Part shown: positions 51,747 to 60,740 of the stretch, in pieces
How positions within the stretch are numbered: the stretch's first letter is position 1
How the letters are laid out: the number at the start of each line of letters is the position of its first letter
NCBI GenBank assembly: GCA_044348005.1
Contig: JBIKTR010000009.1
Coordinates: 29,275-93,274, forward strand
Direction: 5' to 3'
Source of the DNA: JAJTHC01 sp044348005
GTDB taxonomy: Bacteria; Cyanobacteriota; Vampirovibrionia; Vampirovibrionales; JAJTHC01
DNA: 64,000 nt
Notes under the pieces: generated by a model
Database searches by the model: none
Seen by the model: the letters and a program-made list of their open reading frames with translations, nothing else
What the model was told of the DNA's origin: nothing
Position numbers and translations under genes: made by a program

Positions 51747-53744
51747 ATGAGGTTTTGCATGGTACGTTTGTGGCGAACTTGGATGACGTTTCTACTTTCT
51801 TGGCCAATGCTGGGAGGATCATTTTTGTTCCCCACAGCGACTTGGGCAGAAGACGCCACGGCTGTAACGGCTCATCGATCTGCATTTTCGCTGGTGGCGT
51901 TACAAAACACGTTAGGAGAACAACCCGTTGATCTCGATGAAAAGGGCTTTTACCTGCTCCCTGAACGTTTGCTTGAAAATACCGCCCAAGGCACCAGCCT
52001 TCGTTACTTATTAAAGGTGGATGCCTCCAAACGTCAACTCATTCTTGAGTTTCCCTTTGCCAAACTCAAAAAAGGCTTGCCTTTAGGCTACAGCGTAGGC
52101 AGGCAAGGCCTTGAAAAGGTAGAACTCGTTCAACAGGGTGGAAGCTTGATTGATTTGGTTCGCGTGGTGTTTACCTACACCACGGGGGTGAATGTAACGG
52201 CCCTTAATGTAATTAGCCTTAATAACGGACGCCTGCTCATTTCCAGCCCCAAGGAAGGGGCGTCAAACATCGTACGCAGTGAATCTAAACACGGGGGGGG
52301 GATTATTGAAAACACCCAAAGTCCCCCGTATGCAAGTTCACCCGTGCCTTCAAATGCAACGAACCCCATGGCTTCAACAGCGCAACCTCCCCAATCCACG
52401 GGAAGTCGTACCGTCCTTGAAGTTATTGAAATTGAAGATCTTTTTTTCATGCTTAAACCAGCACTCAACAGTCCCGCACTAAAGGTAAAAAACGAGTTTT
52501 ACTTGGAAAATCCGCATCGCTTTGTGTTAGATTTAGAGGGGGCGGTGATTTCACCCAAGCTTTTTTCAAATGAACCTGATGCCAAAGGCGCTTACCCGAC
52601 TTCTGGGGTGACGCAATGGCAGGGCTGGGCGGTGAGGGTGTCTCAAAACACGCCTAGTGTGGTTCGCGTAGTGATTGAAACCGAAGAGCCGATTAATTTT
52701 ACCGTCCTACAAGGGAAAGACAACGCCTTTAAAAACAGTGTGATTATTCAACCCTCTCACCTCAAAAACCCGTTTTGGGACAAGGTCAAACTCAATCAAC
52801 CTAAGGTGATGAGTGCCTTAAAGCAACTGTATATTTCTAATGAAACAGTCAATACACCCATTAAGTTTCGTTTAGAATCTCAACGCCCGATTCAGTACAA
52901 GGTGGTTAAGGAAAGTCCGACGCGCTTTAGTGTGGATTTGTGGAATGTTTCGGCCCCTCCAGAGCCAATGGGGTTTGATGTGTCTCGTTTTTCGTATTTA
53001 AAAAGCCTTAGTCATGTGCAATCGAGCCAAGGCAGTCGTTTGCTGGTGGAACTTAAAAAGCCGTTTCAAGATTTAAGAAGTACGCCCTTTACCAGTGCAA
53101 ACGCGCTAGAACTTAGCTTTCACTTGGTGAATTCGGCTGAAGCAGGGGGTAAAGCAACGTCCCCGAATCGTGTAGAGGGGGGGGGCAAGCGTCCGCCCAA
53201 CAACGAAAAAAAAATCGTGGTGATTGACGCGGGTCATGGCGGTAAGGATGCCGGTGCCATGCGCGATGGCATTATGGAAAAGCACCTTAACCTAAGTGTG
53301 GCGCTTAAATTACGCAATGAATTACAAGCGCGAGGCTATGTGGTTTACATGACCCGCAGCAACGACACCTTCCTAAGCCTTAAAGAAATTACGGAAGTGG
53401 CCGCGAGTTTTAATCCGCATATTTTTATTAGTGTGCATCACAATTCAAGCAATAGTGCCGCCATTTATGGGCTTGAAACCTATTATTACCATGGTTTTAG
53501 CTTGGGCCTGGCGCAAGCCGTGCATGCCAAGCAGGTTCAAGCCTTGGCGGTGGTGGATCGTGGGGTGCGTCGTAACCAGTTTTATGTCATCAATCATGCC
53601 AACGTCCCGAGTATTTTGTGTGAATTGGGCTATGTGTCTAACCCCACAGAACTCAGGGTGCTGAACACCCAAGCACGCCAACGTCAGCAAGCCAAAGCCA
53701 TTGCCGACGGCGTCGATGCCTACTTCAAGCGAAACGGGCGGTAA
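51747..53744 (+). CDS. amiC: AMIN-domain N-acetylmuramoyl-L-alanine amidase
   Basis: A protein of 665 residues. It cleaves the peptide from MurNAc in the periplasm during cell separation. A signal peptide covers about residues 1-35 (hydrophobic MTFLLSWPMLGGSFLF, end ATWAED). AMIN-like beta domains lie at about 225-335 and 350-465. The C-terminal Amidase_3 domain (about 485-665) has VIDAGHGGKDAG, Glu in GIMEKHLNL, ISVHHNSS and LCELGYVSN, giving the zinc and catalytic residues. Two nine-G tracts in the coding region (52293-52301, 53177-53185) could slip. murI follows by six bases, an order also known in cyanobacteria. Confidence 0.92.
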   Translation: MRFCMVRLWRTWMTFLLSWPMLGGSFLFPTATWAEDATAVTAHRSAFSLVALQNTLGEQPVDLDEKGFYLLPERLLENTAQGTSLRYLLKVDASKRQLILEFPFAKLKKGLPLGYSVGRQGLEKVELVQQGGSLIDLVRVVFTYTTGVNVTALNVISLNNGRLLISSPKEGASNIVRSESKHGGGIIENTQSPPYASSPVPSNATNPMASTAQPPQSTGSRTVLEVIEIEDLFFMLKPALNSPALKVKNEFYLENPHRFVLDLEGAVISPKLFSNEPDAKGAYPTSGVTQWQGWAVRVSQNTPSVVRVVIETEEPINFTVLQGKDNAFKNSVIIQPSHLKNPFWDKVKLNQPKVMSALKQLYISNETVNTPIKFRLESQRPIQYKVVKESPTRFSVDLWNVSAPPEPMGFDVSRFSYLKSLSHVQSSQGSRLLVELKKPFQDLRSTPFTSANALELSFHLVNSAEAGGKATSPNRVEGGGKRPPNNEKKIVVIDAGHGGKDAGAMRDGIMEKHLNLSVALKLRNELQARGYVVYMTRSNDTFLSLKEITEVAASFNPHIFISVHHNSSNSAAIYGLETYYYHGFSLGLAQAVHAKQVQALAVVDRGVRRNQFYVINHANVPSILCELGYVSNPTELRVLNTQARQRQQAKAIADGVDAYFKRNGR

Positions 53745-53750
53745 GCGACG

Positions 53751-54683
53751 ATGACCTCAAACCTGCGCTCTCTTCTTCATGCGGATGCTTCTATAAAGGG
53801 GTTTAGTCCTCGTCCTGCTCATTTAATTGTGTTTGATTCAGGGGTGGGGGGCTTGAATGTGCTGAAAACCTTGTGGTCTGCCCAGTTGGGATGCCCCATT
53901 AGCTTTTTTGCTGATTCCGCGTGGATGCCTTATGGAGAAAAAGACCCCCAGCAGTTACGTGAGCGTTTATTGCGTGTGGTAGGTACTTTACTCACGCGCC
54001 ATTGCGAAAATAGCTATATTTTATTTGCGTGTAATACGGCTTCTGCCGTGTGGGAAAGTATTACGCCTGACGTATTTGCCCAGCACGGCATTCGACCAGA
54101 CAGGGTGATTGACATTTTACGGCCCACGCTTTCATTATTGATGCGTGAAGTCATCGCGCGTTTAGACGCCGATCAGCATCAGGCGCGGGTGGGGCTGTTG
54201 GCCACGCCGTTGACGGTGCAAAGTGGGGTGTATCCGCGGTTGGCGGAACGTTTGTATGGTCATGGGGCTTACCCTCAACTCAGGTGGCAACCTGTGGCGT
54301 GTGGGGGGTTGGCTCAAGCGGTGGAAGGCGATGCGGAAGTGGAGCCAGTGGACGTGTTACTGCATCGTTATGCGTGTGGGTTTGAACACGCCCCGCCAGA
54401 GGCGTTGATCATTGGCTGTACGCATTACTTGGGCTTAAAGCACTTGTTGCGTCGCTATATGCCAGAAACTATTTTTATTGACCCGAGTGAAGCGTTGGTG
54501 TTGGTTATTGCCGAACGCTTAGGGATTAAGTACGATCCTCAAGCGCTGAAATGTACTTCGGCGTTGGGTAAGGAGTCGGTGCGTTTACTGGCGACTGGGC
54601 GGGTAGATACATTGAGCGCTTATTTAAAGCAACATTTGCCTGCGCTGGCTTTTCAACCCTTTGAAGTGCTGGCCTTTGAATAA
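53751..54683 (+). CDS. murI: Glutamate racemase
   Basis: A protein of 310 residues that makes D-glutamate for peptidoglycan. Family motifs: VFDSGVGGLNVLKTL (about 27), SAWMPYGEKDPQQLRER (about 62), catalytic cysteines in LFACNTASA (about 96) and IIGCTHYLGL (about 222). It starts six bases after amiC and is clearly cotranscribed with it. A short N-terminal extension of about 20 residues precedes the usual family start. Confidence 0.95.
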   Translation: MTSNLRSLLHADASIKGFSPRPAHLIVFDSGVGGLNVLKTLWSAQLGCPISFFADSAWMPYGEKDPQQLRERLLRVVGTLLTRHCENSYILFACNTASAVWESITPDVFAQHGIRPDRVIDILRPTLSLLMREVIARLDADQHQARVGLLATPLTVQSGVYPRLAERLYGHGAYPQLRWQPVACGGLAQAVEGDAEVEPVDVLLHRYACGFEHAPPEALIIGCTHYLGLKHLLRRYMPETIFIDPSEALVLVIAERLGIKYDPQALKCTSALGKESVRLLATGRVDTLSAYLKQHLPALAFQPFEVLAFE

Positions 54684-54723
54684 AAGTCCATTTGACTTGA
54701 GCCAGCAGGGCTTATAGAACATT

Positions 54724-56013
54724 CTAAAGCAACAGTTGAGCGGGCGATTCTAAATACGTCTTGACGAGATTGACAAAGCGCGCTACATCCGCGCCATCCA
54801 CCACACGGTGATCCGCACTGATGGAAAGGTTCAACACTTGGCCAACTACAATGTCGTCGTGTTCATTCACCAGCGCCACCTTGCGCAAGGCATTCACCCC
54901 TAAAATAGCCACTTCTGGGGCGTTAATAATGGGAATCCCTAACAGTCCACCAATACTGCCAATACTTGAAACGGTAAAGGTGCCGCCTTGTAATTGCTGG
55001 GGTTGTAGCTTGCCTTCACGCGCCAGTCTGCCGAGTTCCTGAACCGCTTTAGCGAGATCAAACAAGTGCAACGTTTCCGCATGACTGATGACGGGTACAA
55101 CTAATCCGTGGGGGGCATCCACCGCAATGCCCAAGTGAATGCCCGCCGGCTGATGAATCAAGGTTTGCTCGTCATTTAAACGACTATTCAGCTGGGGAAA
55201 GCGTTGTAAGGCCAAGCTAACGGCTTTTAATACAAAGGTTAAGGGCGTCAGTTTTACGCCTGTTTCACTGGCCAAGGTTTTCAGTTCTTGACGCAAGGCT
55301 TCAACTTTGTCCATACGGATTTCATCCACATAGGCAAAGCTGGGGATACGTTGCGTACTGGCCAAGAGGCGTTCGCCAATTTTTTTACGAATCCCAGTGT
55401 AGGGAATATCTTTGGCTTCTAAGGGGGTGGACTTGATCAAAGGACTAGAGCAAGAACCCCCCCCTTGCAACCTTTGAAGGTGCTGGGCGTGCGTTTCAAC
55501 ATCTTCAGGACGAATCCGTCCATGAGGCCCTGTACCCACTACTGTATGGAGATCCACCTTTAAACGTTTGGCCAGTTGACGGGTGGCTGGGGTGGCCAGT
55601 ACGGCATGAGCCGGCTGGCCCGTTGCAACGGTTTTAGACGGCTTTATGAAAACAGGCGCCGTAAGTTCGGGGGATTCAGCCCTTGGGCTGAAGACTTCGG
55701 GCTTTTCCGCAACGGCTGGAGTCGGAGCCACTTTAGGTGCATTTTCTCCAAAGTGAATATCCACCAAGGGCTTACCCACTGGCACAACTTCGCCGACCTG
55801 CACATATTTTTTCAGCAATACCCCCGCCCGTGGTGCGGGAATCTCCACCGTTACTTTGTCGGTCATCACTTCTAAAAGCGCTTGATCTTCCTGCAAGAAT
55901 TGACCTTCTTCCGCAAACCACGCCATAATTTCGCCTTCAGCGACGCCTTCGCCAATATCTGGCAAGGTAAAGGTCAACACGTTCGATGAATCGGTTGAAG
56001 TTGGGGCGTTCAC
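54724..56013 (-). CDS. 2-oxo acid dehydrogenase E2 (dihydrolipoyl acyltransferase)
   Basis: A protein of 429 residues. One N-terminal lipoyl domain (about 10-90) has the lipoylated lysine in EVMTDKVTVEIPAP. A peripheral-subunit-binding domain (about 138-175) reads ATPATRQLAKRL and GTGPHGRIRPEDV. The catalytic domain (about 205-429) ends with ISADHRVVDGADVARF, where His and Asp are catalytic. The EVMTDKV form is more like branched-chain E2 than typical pyruvate E2, but the acyl group is not certain. The start is GTG with an AGGA 11 bases upstream. No E1 or E3 gene is adjacent; pyruvate kinase follows upstream on the same strand. Confidence 0.9.
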   Translation of the reverse strand: MNAPTSTDSSNVLTFTLPDIGEGVAEGEIMAWFAEEGQFLQEDQALLEVMTDKVTVEIPAPRAGVLLKKYVQVGEVVPVGKPLVDIHFGENAPKVAPTPAVAEKPEVFSPRAESPELTAPVFIKPSKTVATGQPAHAVLATPATRQLAKRLKVDLHTVVGTGPHGRIRPEDVETHAQHLQRLQGGGSCSSPLIKSTPLEAKDIPYTGIRKKIGERLLASTQRIPSFAYVDEIRMDKVEALRQELKTLASETGVKLTPLTFVLKAVSLALQRFPQLNSRLNDEQTLIHQPAGIHLGIAVDAPHGLVVPVISHAETLHLFDLAKAVQELGRLAREGKLQPQQLQGGTFTVSSIGSIGGLLGIPIINAPEVAILGVNALRKVALVNEHDDIVVGQVLNLSISADHRVVDGADVARFVNLVKTYLESPAQLLL

Positions 56014-56072
56014 GAATCAAATTCCTCTTGCGTTTTAGCGGGCTAAGAAAACAGGGGCTTCATTAGTGGGGC

Positions 56073-57557
56073 TTACACTTGGGTAATTAACAGGCTGTTA
56101 CTTAAGCCTGCCAATTCAGTTGAACCCGCACACACCACAATGTTCGCGCCCTTAGAAACCAAACCCTTTTCAAGCAACCACGCACGAATGCTTGAAAGCG
56201 TGGATTCTGTGGTGTCAGACGCCTTAAATTGAACGGGCAACACGGCATAAAGCAAGGTCAACTGAAAGTACACCGATTCATTCGGCGTAAGGGCAATAAT
56301 CGGCACTTCGGGGCGATATTTTGACACCCGCTGCGCCATGGCACCGGAATAGCTCATCACCACAATGGCATCAATATCCCCAGCCCATGTGGCATCCACC
56401 GCCGCGCGTGCCACAATTTCAGGAGACACGGAATTGGGGTATTCTTCGTAACAAAGGCTATCAAAACTGGTGAATTCGCCGTAATGCTTGCGGGCTTCGG
56501 CTTGCACTTTGGCCATGACTTGAACCGCTTCGGTGGGGTAGTCTCCATACGCCGATTCACCTGAAAGCATCGTTGCATCGCTTCCGTCATAAACTGCATT
56601 GGCAATGTCAGAAACTTCAGCCCGCGTCGGCACTGGGGCTGAGGTCATGGATTCCAACATTTGGGTGGCGGTAATGACGGGTTTGCCCGCTTCAAGACAT
56701 TTACGGATCATCATTTTTTGAGCCGCAGGCACTTGTTCGGCGGGCAATTCCACCCCTAAGTCCCCACGAGCCACCATCACGCCATCCGCTTCAGCCAGGA
56801 TGTCATCTAAGCGTTCAACCGCCTGAGGTTTTTCAATTTTGACGATAATTTTAGGCATGTTGGAAGGGGTGCATCCATTAGCGAGCATAAATTCGCGGAG
56901 TTCAATCACATCTTCAGGGCGCTGAACGAAAGAAAGGGCCATAAAATCGGTGCCTTGCTTTAGGGCAAATAAGCAGTCGGTTTTGTCTTTGTCAGACAAA
57001 GCCGCAACAGGAATGGTAATTTCAGGCACATTGATGCCTTTACGTTGCTTCAGCGTGCCATCGGTCGTTACTTCAACGATCACTTCGGTGGAATGCACGC
57101 GTTCAGTGACTTTCATTTGGATGTTCCCGTCATCAAACAAAACGGTATTGCCTATTTCCAAAGATTCAAAAAGGGGTTTTACATTACATACAACCAACCC
57201 TTCATGCCCCCCGTTATTGTTTTCACTGTAGGCAAAACGCAATGACTGCCCCGCTTTAACAGGAATCCCTTCACAGCCTTCAAAAAAACCAACGCGGAAC
57301 TTAGGGCCTTGCAAATCACTTAAAATCCCTACAGGCTTGCCCAGTTCTTTTGAAATGTGGCGAACATTGGCATACGCTTTTTCAAGAGCATCATATTCGG
57401 CGTGGGAATAGTTAAAACGAAAGACGTTGGCTCCAGAAGAAATAAGGCTGTAAATGCCTTCAGGGTGACGGCTGGCAGGACCAAGCGTGGCCACGATTTT
57501 GGTGAGACGAGAATTGACCGTTTGTTCAATGGCGTTGCGTTCTTTAAGTGCCGTCAT
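56073..57557 (-). CDS. pyk: Pyruvate kinase
   Basis: A protein of 494 residues, last step of glycolysis. Motifs: KIVATLGPASRHPEG near 20, NVFRFNYSHAEY (about 45; the usual form is RLNFSHG, so this is a variant), catalytic KIVKIEKPQAVE (about 243), ARGDLGVELP (about 265) and MLSGESAYGDYP (about 334). The C-terminal effector domain is complete. AAGGAT nine bases upstream of the ATG supports the start. An adjacent 2-oxo acid dehydrogenase subunit downstream on the same strand fits a role in pyruvate metabolism. Confidence 0.96.
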   Translation of the reverse strand: MTALKERNAIEQTVNSRLTKIVATLGPASRHPEGIYSLISSGANVFRFNYSHAEYDALEKAYANVRHISKELGKPVGILSDLQGPKFRVGFFEGCEGIPVKAGQSLRFAYSENNNGGHEGLVVCNVKPLFESLEIGNTVLFDDGNIQMKVTERVHSTEVIVEVTTDGTLKQRKGINVPEITIPVAALSDKDKTDCLFALKQGTDFMALSFVQRPEDVIELREFMLANGCTPSNMPKIIVKIEKPQAVERLDDILAEADGVMVARGDLGVELPAEQVPAAQKMMIRKCLEAGKPVITATQMLESMTSAPVPTRAEVSDIANAVYDGSDATMLSGESAYGDYPTEAVQVMAKVQAEARKHYGEFTSFDSLCYEEYPNSVSPEIVARAAVDATWAGDIDAIVVMSYSGAMAQRVSKYRPEVPIIALTPNESVYFQLTLLYAVLPVQFKASDTTESTLSSIRAWLLEKGLVSKGANIVVCAGSTELAGLSNSLLITQV

Positions 57558-57686
57558 GGTGAAGTATCCTTCTTAGATTATAGGGGTCTGGCAGGTCAAG
57601 GGACTCACCAAGAGGGTGACATACTTTTATTATACCTAAAACATAAAAATAACAAGGCTTTACGCCAAAATATGTTGCCTTCATCG

Positions 57687-58157
57687 CTACAAAAACTGAC
57701 TATGAGTCAGGGCAATAGCAAGGCCATCGGCGGCGTCATCGGGGGTGGGGCGCTTGAGTAAATTGAGTCGTAAAATCACGGCTTCGGTGATTTCGTGTTT
57801 TTGAGCTTTGCCGTAGCCAGTCAGGGCTTGCTTGACCTGCATGGGGGTATATTCAACAGTGGGGACACCCGCCAGTTCAGCCAACAACAATAGCACACCT
57901 CTCGCTTGGGCAACTGGCACGATGGTGGTATTATTGCGAAAATAAAACAACGATTCAATGGCAATCACATCAGGCGACGCTTCTTCAATTAAGGCCTTAA
58001 TGTCGTGATGAATTTCCACCAAACGTGAGCCGATCGGTGCCTTGGGGGTGGTTTCAACCACGCCCCATGCCAGTGCTTGGGGGTTGTTTCGCAGGCTCAC
58101 ATCAATCAGCCCAAAGCCGATGCGTCCTAATCCAGGATCAATGCCGAGTATTTTCAT
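57687..58157 (-). CDS. ruvC: Holliday junction resolvase RuvC
   Basis: A protein of 156 residues. It cuts Holliday junctions with RuvAB. Catalytic acidic residues are D7 in GIDPGLGRIGFG, E68 in AIESLFYFRNN, and the late pair in PTPDDAADGLAIALTH. TGYGKAQKHEI matches the DNA-contact region. No ruvA or ruvB gene is adjacent. The SD is weak. The porin gene lies upstream on the same strand, separated by a terminator. Confidence 0.95.
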   Translation of the reverse strand: MKILGIDPGLGRIGFGLIDVSLRNNPQALAWGVVETTPKAPIGSRLVEIHHDIKALIEEASPDVIAIESLFYFRNNTTIVPVAQARGVLLLLAELAGVPTVEYTPMQVKQALTGYGKAQKHEITEAVILRLNLLKRPTPDDAADGLAIALTHSQFL

Positions 58158-58201
58158 ATGTACAGAAAACTCTAAAGACGACTATACCGTTTAACTATAG
58201 C

Positions 58202-58238
58202 ATAAAAACGCCCTCGACTCACTGAGCAAAGGGCGTTT
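58202..58238 (-). terminator. Terminator of the SLH porin gene
   Basis: On the minus strand AAACGCCCT - 15-base loop - AGGGCGTTT followed by TTTTATG. Confidence 0.8.
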
Positions 58239-58258
58239 CATTTTAGCTATAGAATAGC

Positions 58259-59920
58259 TTAGAACTTGATGCTGGTGCGAAGTCCGCCCGCGTAGAACAA
58301 ATCACTGTCAGCACGTCCAAGAGGCGTAATGCCTGCTTGAAGGCTAGGAATGATGCTAACACGATCGTTCAAACGGAAGTTGTAGTAGGTTTCCACCAAC
58401 TGAGCCATGCGATCCCGTCCATCAGAAGAGAAGCCGTCTTTGTAAGACGTCACCGCATAACCAACACCGATGTTATCGCCATCACGGAAACCAAGGGTTT
58501 TCGTAGGAATATGCAAGGCAACACTGGCGGCTTGACGAGGGGACAAGGCAATATTTTTCCCACCAAAGCCATTAAACCCATTAACATTGTTGTAGTTTTG
58601 GTTTAGGCCGTTTAAATACGCCGAGTTGGGCTTTGAATTGTTATACATGTAGTCTGCATGCAAGCCAATGCCCTTGTAGATTTCTTGATCCAACCCGATG
58701 TAAGCCAAGTGGGTGTTACCGGGGCCATAAGTACTGGTTGAACCAGAACGTGCCAACGCGGTTGAATTAAACTGGTAATTGACGTTGTCATTGAAGATAC
58801 CCACCAAACCAGCGTAAACGCTTGTTTTGCGGTTGTCTAAGTTTGCCCAGTTGTAATTCGCACGTGCTTCCGCATTGGCAAAATAGTTATTCTGCACGTT
58901 ACGCTCGTTAGGTGCTCCATAGGCAAGGGTCAATCCAACGTCTAAGTCGTCATTGATGACAAAATTGGTTTTTACACCCGCCATCGCAAGCGTCGCATTG
59001 GTGGGCATGCCAGGAATGTTCGTCAACGCCGTGTTTTGGAATTGGGTGTTTTCATCGCCACGGTACGCGGATTTATCGAAGTAATCACGCCAAGGTAGCA
59101 CACCAGCAAACAACGTGTGGCTGTTGTTAAACAAGTTGAAGTCTTGTTCGTAACCAGCACGGTCGAGGTATACATTTTGACGCGAGTTGGTGCTTCCGTT
59201 GGAACCTAACTCGTTACCGTTGGATGCATCTGCCGCGATACGGCTTTGACCCATAATGCCACCCGTATTGCTACCCAAAGCAGCAACCGCGCGGACTTTA
59301 ACACGTCCTTCACCTAAGAACTGACCTTCTTCACCCTTGTAAACAGGGGCTTCAACGGTCAAGCGTAAGCGAGAAATGGCTTGAATAGAATCGTTGTAGC
59401 TGTTGTCGCCCGATTCAAAACCACCCAAGGCGCCCACAGTGAAATCACCACCGACTTTAAAGCGATCTTTTTCGGCTTCAAGCGCACCCACACGAGCTTC
59501 TAAGGCTTCAGTCCGCGCTTTTAAGGCGGCAAGTTCAGGGGCAAATTCAGATTCTAAAGATGCGACGGTTTCGGTGTCTCCATTGTTTAAGAAGACTTTA
59601 CCTGAGCGCACCAAGTACAATACATCACGCAAGGCAGCCGCCATTTCATAACGTGTGGCGTATTGATTGCCTTTGAACTTGAATTTACCGTTGGTGGCTT
59701 CATAACCTTCAATTACGTCGTATTTTTCAACCAATTCGCTCAACGCGTCATACGCCCAATGATGGGCCGAAACATCGACTAAATCTTCCATACGGGTTAA
59801 GCGCTTGTCTTCCGAACGAGAGGTTTCAACGGCTTCAATGCGGGCGTCAGCCACATTAGCCATACCTGCTAAAAACAAGGATCCTGCCAATAGAATGGGG
59901 GTTACTTTATTCGAGGCCAT
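58259..59920 (-). CDS. SLH-domain outer-membrane porin
   Basis: A protein of 553 residues. Signal peptide 1-27 (LLAGSLFLAGMANVADA). One SLH domain (about 45-110) with AHHWAYDALSELVEKYDVIEGY (quoted in part as HHWAYDALSELV) and RYEMAAALRDVL binds the wall or its polymers. A short coiled coil (ALKARTEALEARVGALEAEK) follows, then a beta-barrel ending in Phe (RTSIKF), the usual barrel-assembly signal. This layout is that of cyanobacterial OprB-type porins. AAGGAG nine bases before the ATG and a hairpin in the leader suggest strong expression. It anchors the outer membrane and passes small solutes. Confidence 0.92.
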   Translation of the reverse strand: MASNKVTPILLAGSLFLAGMANVADARIEAVETSRSEDKRLTRMEDLVDVSAHHWAYDALSELVEKYDVIEGYEATNGKFKFKGNQYATRYEMAAALRDVLYLVRSGKVFLNNGDTETVASLESEFAPELAALKARTEALEARVGALEAEKDRFKVGGDFTVGALGGFESGDNSYNDSIQAISRLRLTVEAPVYKGEEGQFLGEGRVKVRAVAALGSNTGGIMGQSRIAADASNGNELGSNGSTNSRQNVYLDRAGYEQDFNLFNNSHTLFAGVLPWRDYFDKSAYRGDENTQFQNTALTNIPGMPTNATLAMAGVKTNFVINDDLDVGLTLAYGAPNERNVQNNYFANAEARANYNWANLDNRKTSVYAGLVGIFNDNVNYQFNSTALARSGSTSTYGPGNTHLAYIGLDQEIYKGIGLHADYMYNNSKPNSAYLNGLNQNYNNVNGFNGFGGKNIALSPRQAASVALHIPTKTLGFRDGDNIGVGYAVTSYKDGFSSDGRDRMAQLVETYYNFRLNDRVSIIPSLQAGITPLGRADSDLFYAGGLRTSIKF

Positions 59921-60422
59921 GGATTTTTACTCCTTAACTTTCAGTGTGTACACTGAACTCGCTAATATCACCAAGGACTTTTTATGAGTATAACGATTCT
60001 TCGTGACACGTATAAAAAGGCGTCCTAAAACTTAATGTGTTTAAACCAACGGGTTTTGTACATTACGTTTGAATGTATCCTAACACAAGTTTCCCATTAA
60101 GGGAATAGGGAAACTTGCTTCAAACATCATAAAATTTTTCATCCCTGGTAAAGCAACCCTGAAATTGTTTTACTACCCCCCCGCATTTCAAAAAAAGAAA
60201 TGCCTGATTTTTGGGCTTTTTAGACGACTTTTGGCGGGGAGCCTTCTTGAGTTGCAGTGGCTTTTTTGCTATACTCAAAGTAAGGAAGCCTTCGATCGAC
60301 TTTCTATTGTGTCACCTTTTTTATAGGGCTGTAGGACACTTTTATAAGCTCGATGACTTCATTACAGTGCTTCATGCCTTAAACCCCGTGCTTGTTTTGT
60401 TCGAAAGAGGAACCGCCTTTTC
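59921..60422. other. Divergent control region of the porin and the 60.4-kb gene
   Basis: A 502-base gap with no supported gene. For the porin leader it has TTCAGTG-TGTA-CACTGAA at 59940-59957, a stem that could stabilise the mRNA. A second inverted repeat AAGTTTCCC / GGGAAACTT lies at 60087-60116 and may be an operator. Plus-strand promoter elements are listed separately. Confidence 0.5.
60247..60275 (+). promoter_or_regulatory. Promoter for the 60.4-kb gene
   Basis: TTGAGT (60247-60252), 17-base spacer, TATACT (60270-60275). The leader to the ATG is about 140 bases. Confidence 0.5.
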
Positions 60423-60740
60423 ATGATTTTAGAAGCCTTCGCTGAAACCTTAAAAGCGCAGTTCCTTCAACGAGGATCCGCCATTCACGTGTTACAACAA
60501 TGGCTTTTGTGGCACTTAAAGCACCCCACCCCCTCCACAGAAGACAAAGTGCGAGATGTACTGGTGGCGGAAATTGAACTAACCCTTGAAACGCCCGTCC
60601 TATTATTTCAAGGCAAAAGCCCTAGTGGGGATATTCTCCTGAAAAGTCTTTATGAATACTGCCTTTCTTACGAAGATTGGCAGTATCGGCGTTGGTTGCA
60701 CGAAGTCAAAGCGTCCGATTTTAGTGAAGGGTTGAACTAA
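60423..60740 (+). CDS. Hypothetical small helical protein
   Basis: A protein of 105 residues, not recognised. It is acidic and helical (LEAFAETLKAQFL, VLVAEIELTLETPVLLF, SLYEYCLSYEDWQYRRWL). There is no membrane segment or signal peptide. AGGA about 11 bases before the ATG and a good promoter support it as a gene. Its stop overlaps the rlmN stop region by four bases in convergent orientation. Confidence 0.65.
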   Translation: MILEAFAETLKAQFLQRGSAIHVLQQWLLWHLKHPTPSTEDKVRDVLVAEIELTLETPVLLFQGKSPSGDILLKSLYEYCLSYEDWQYRRWLHEVKASDFSEGLN

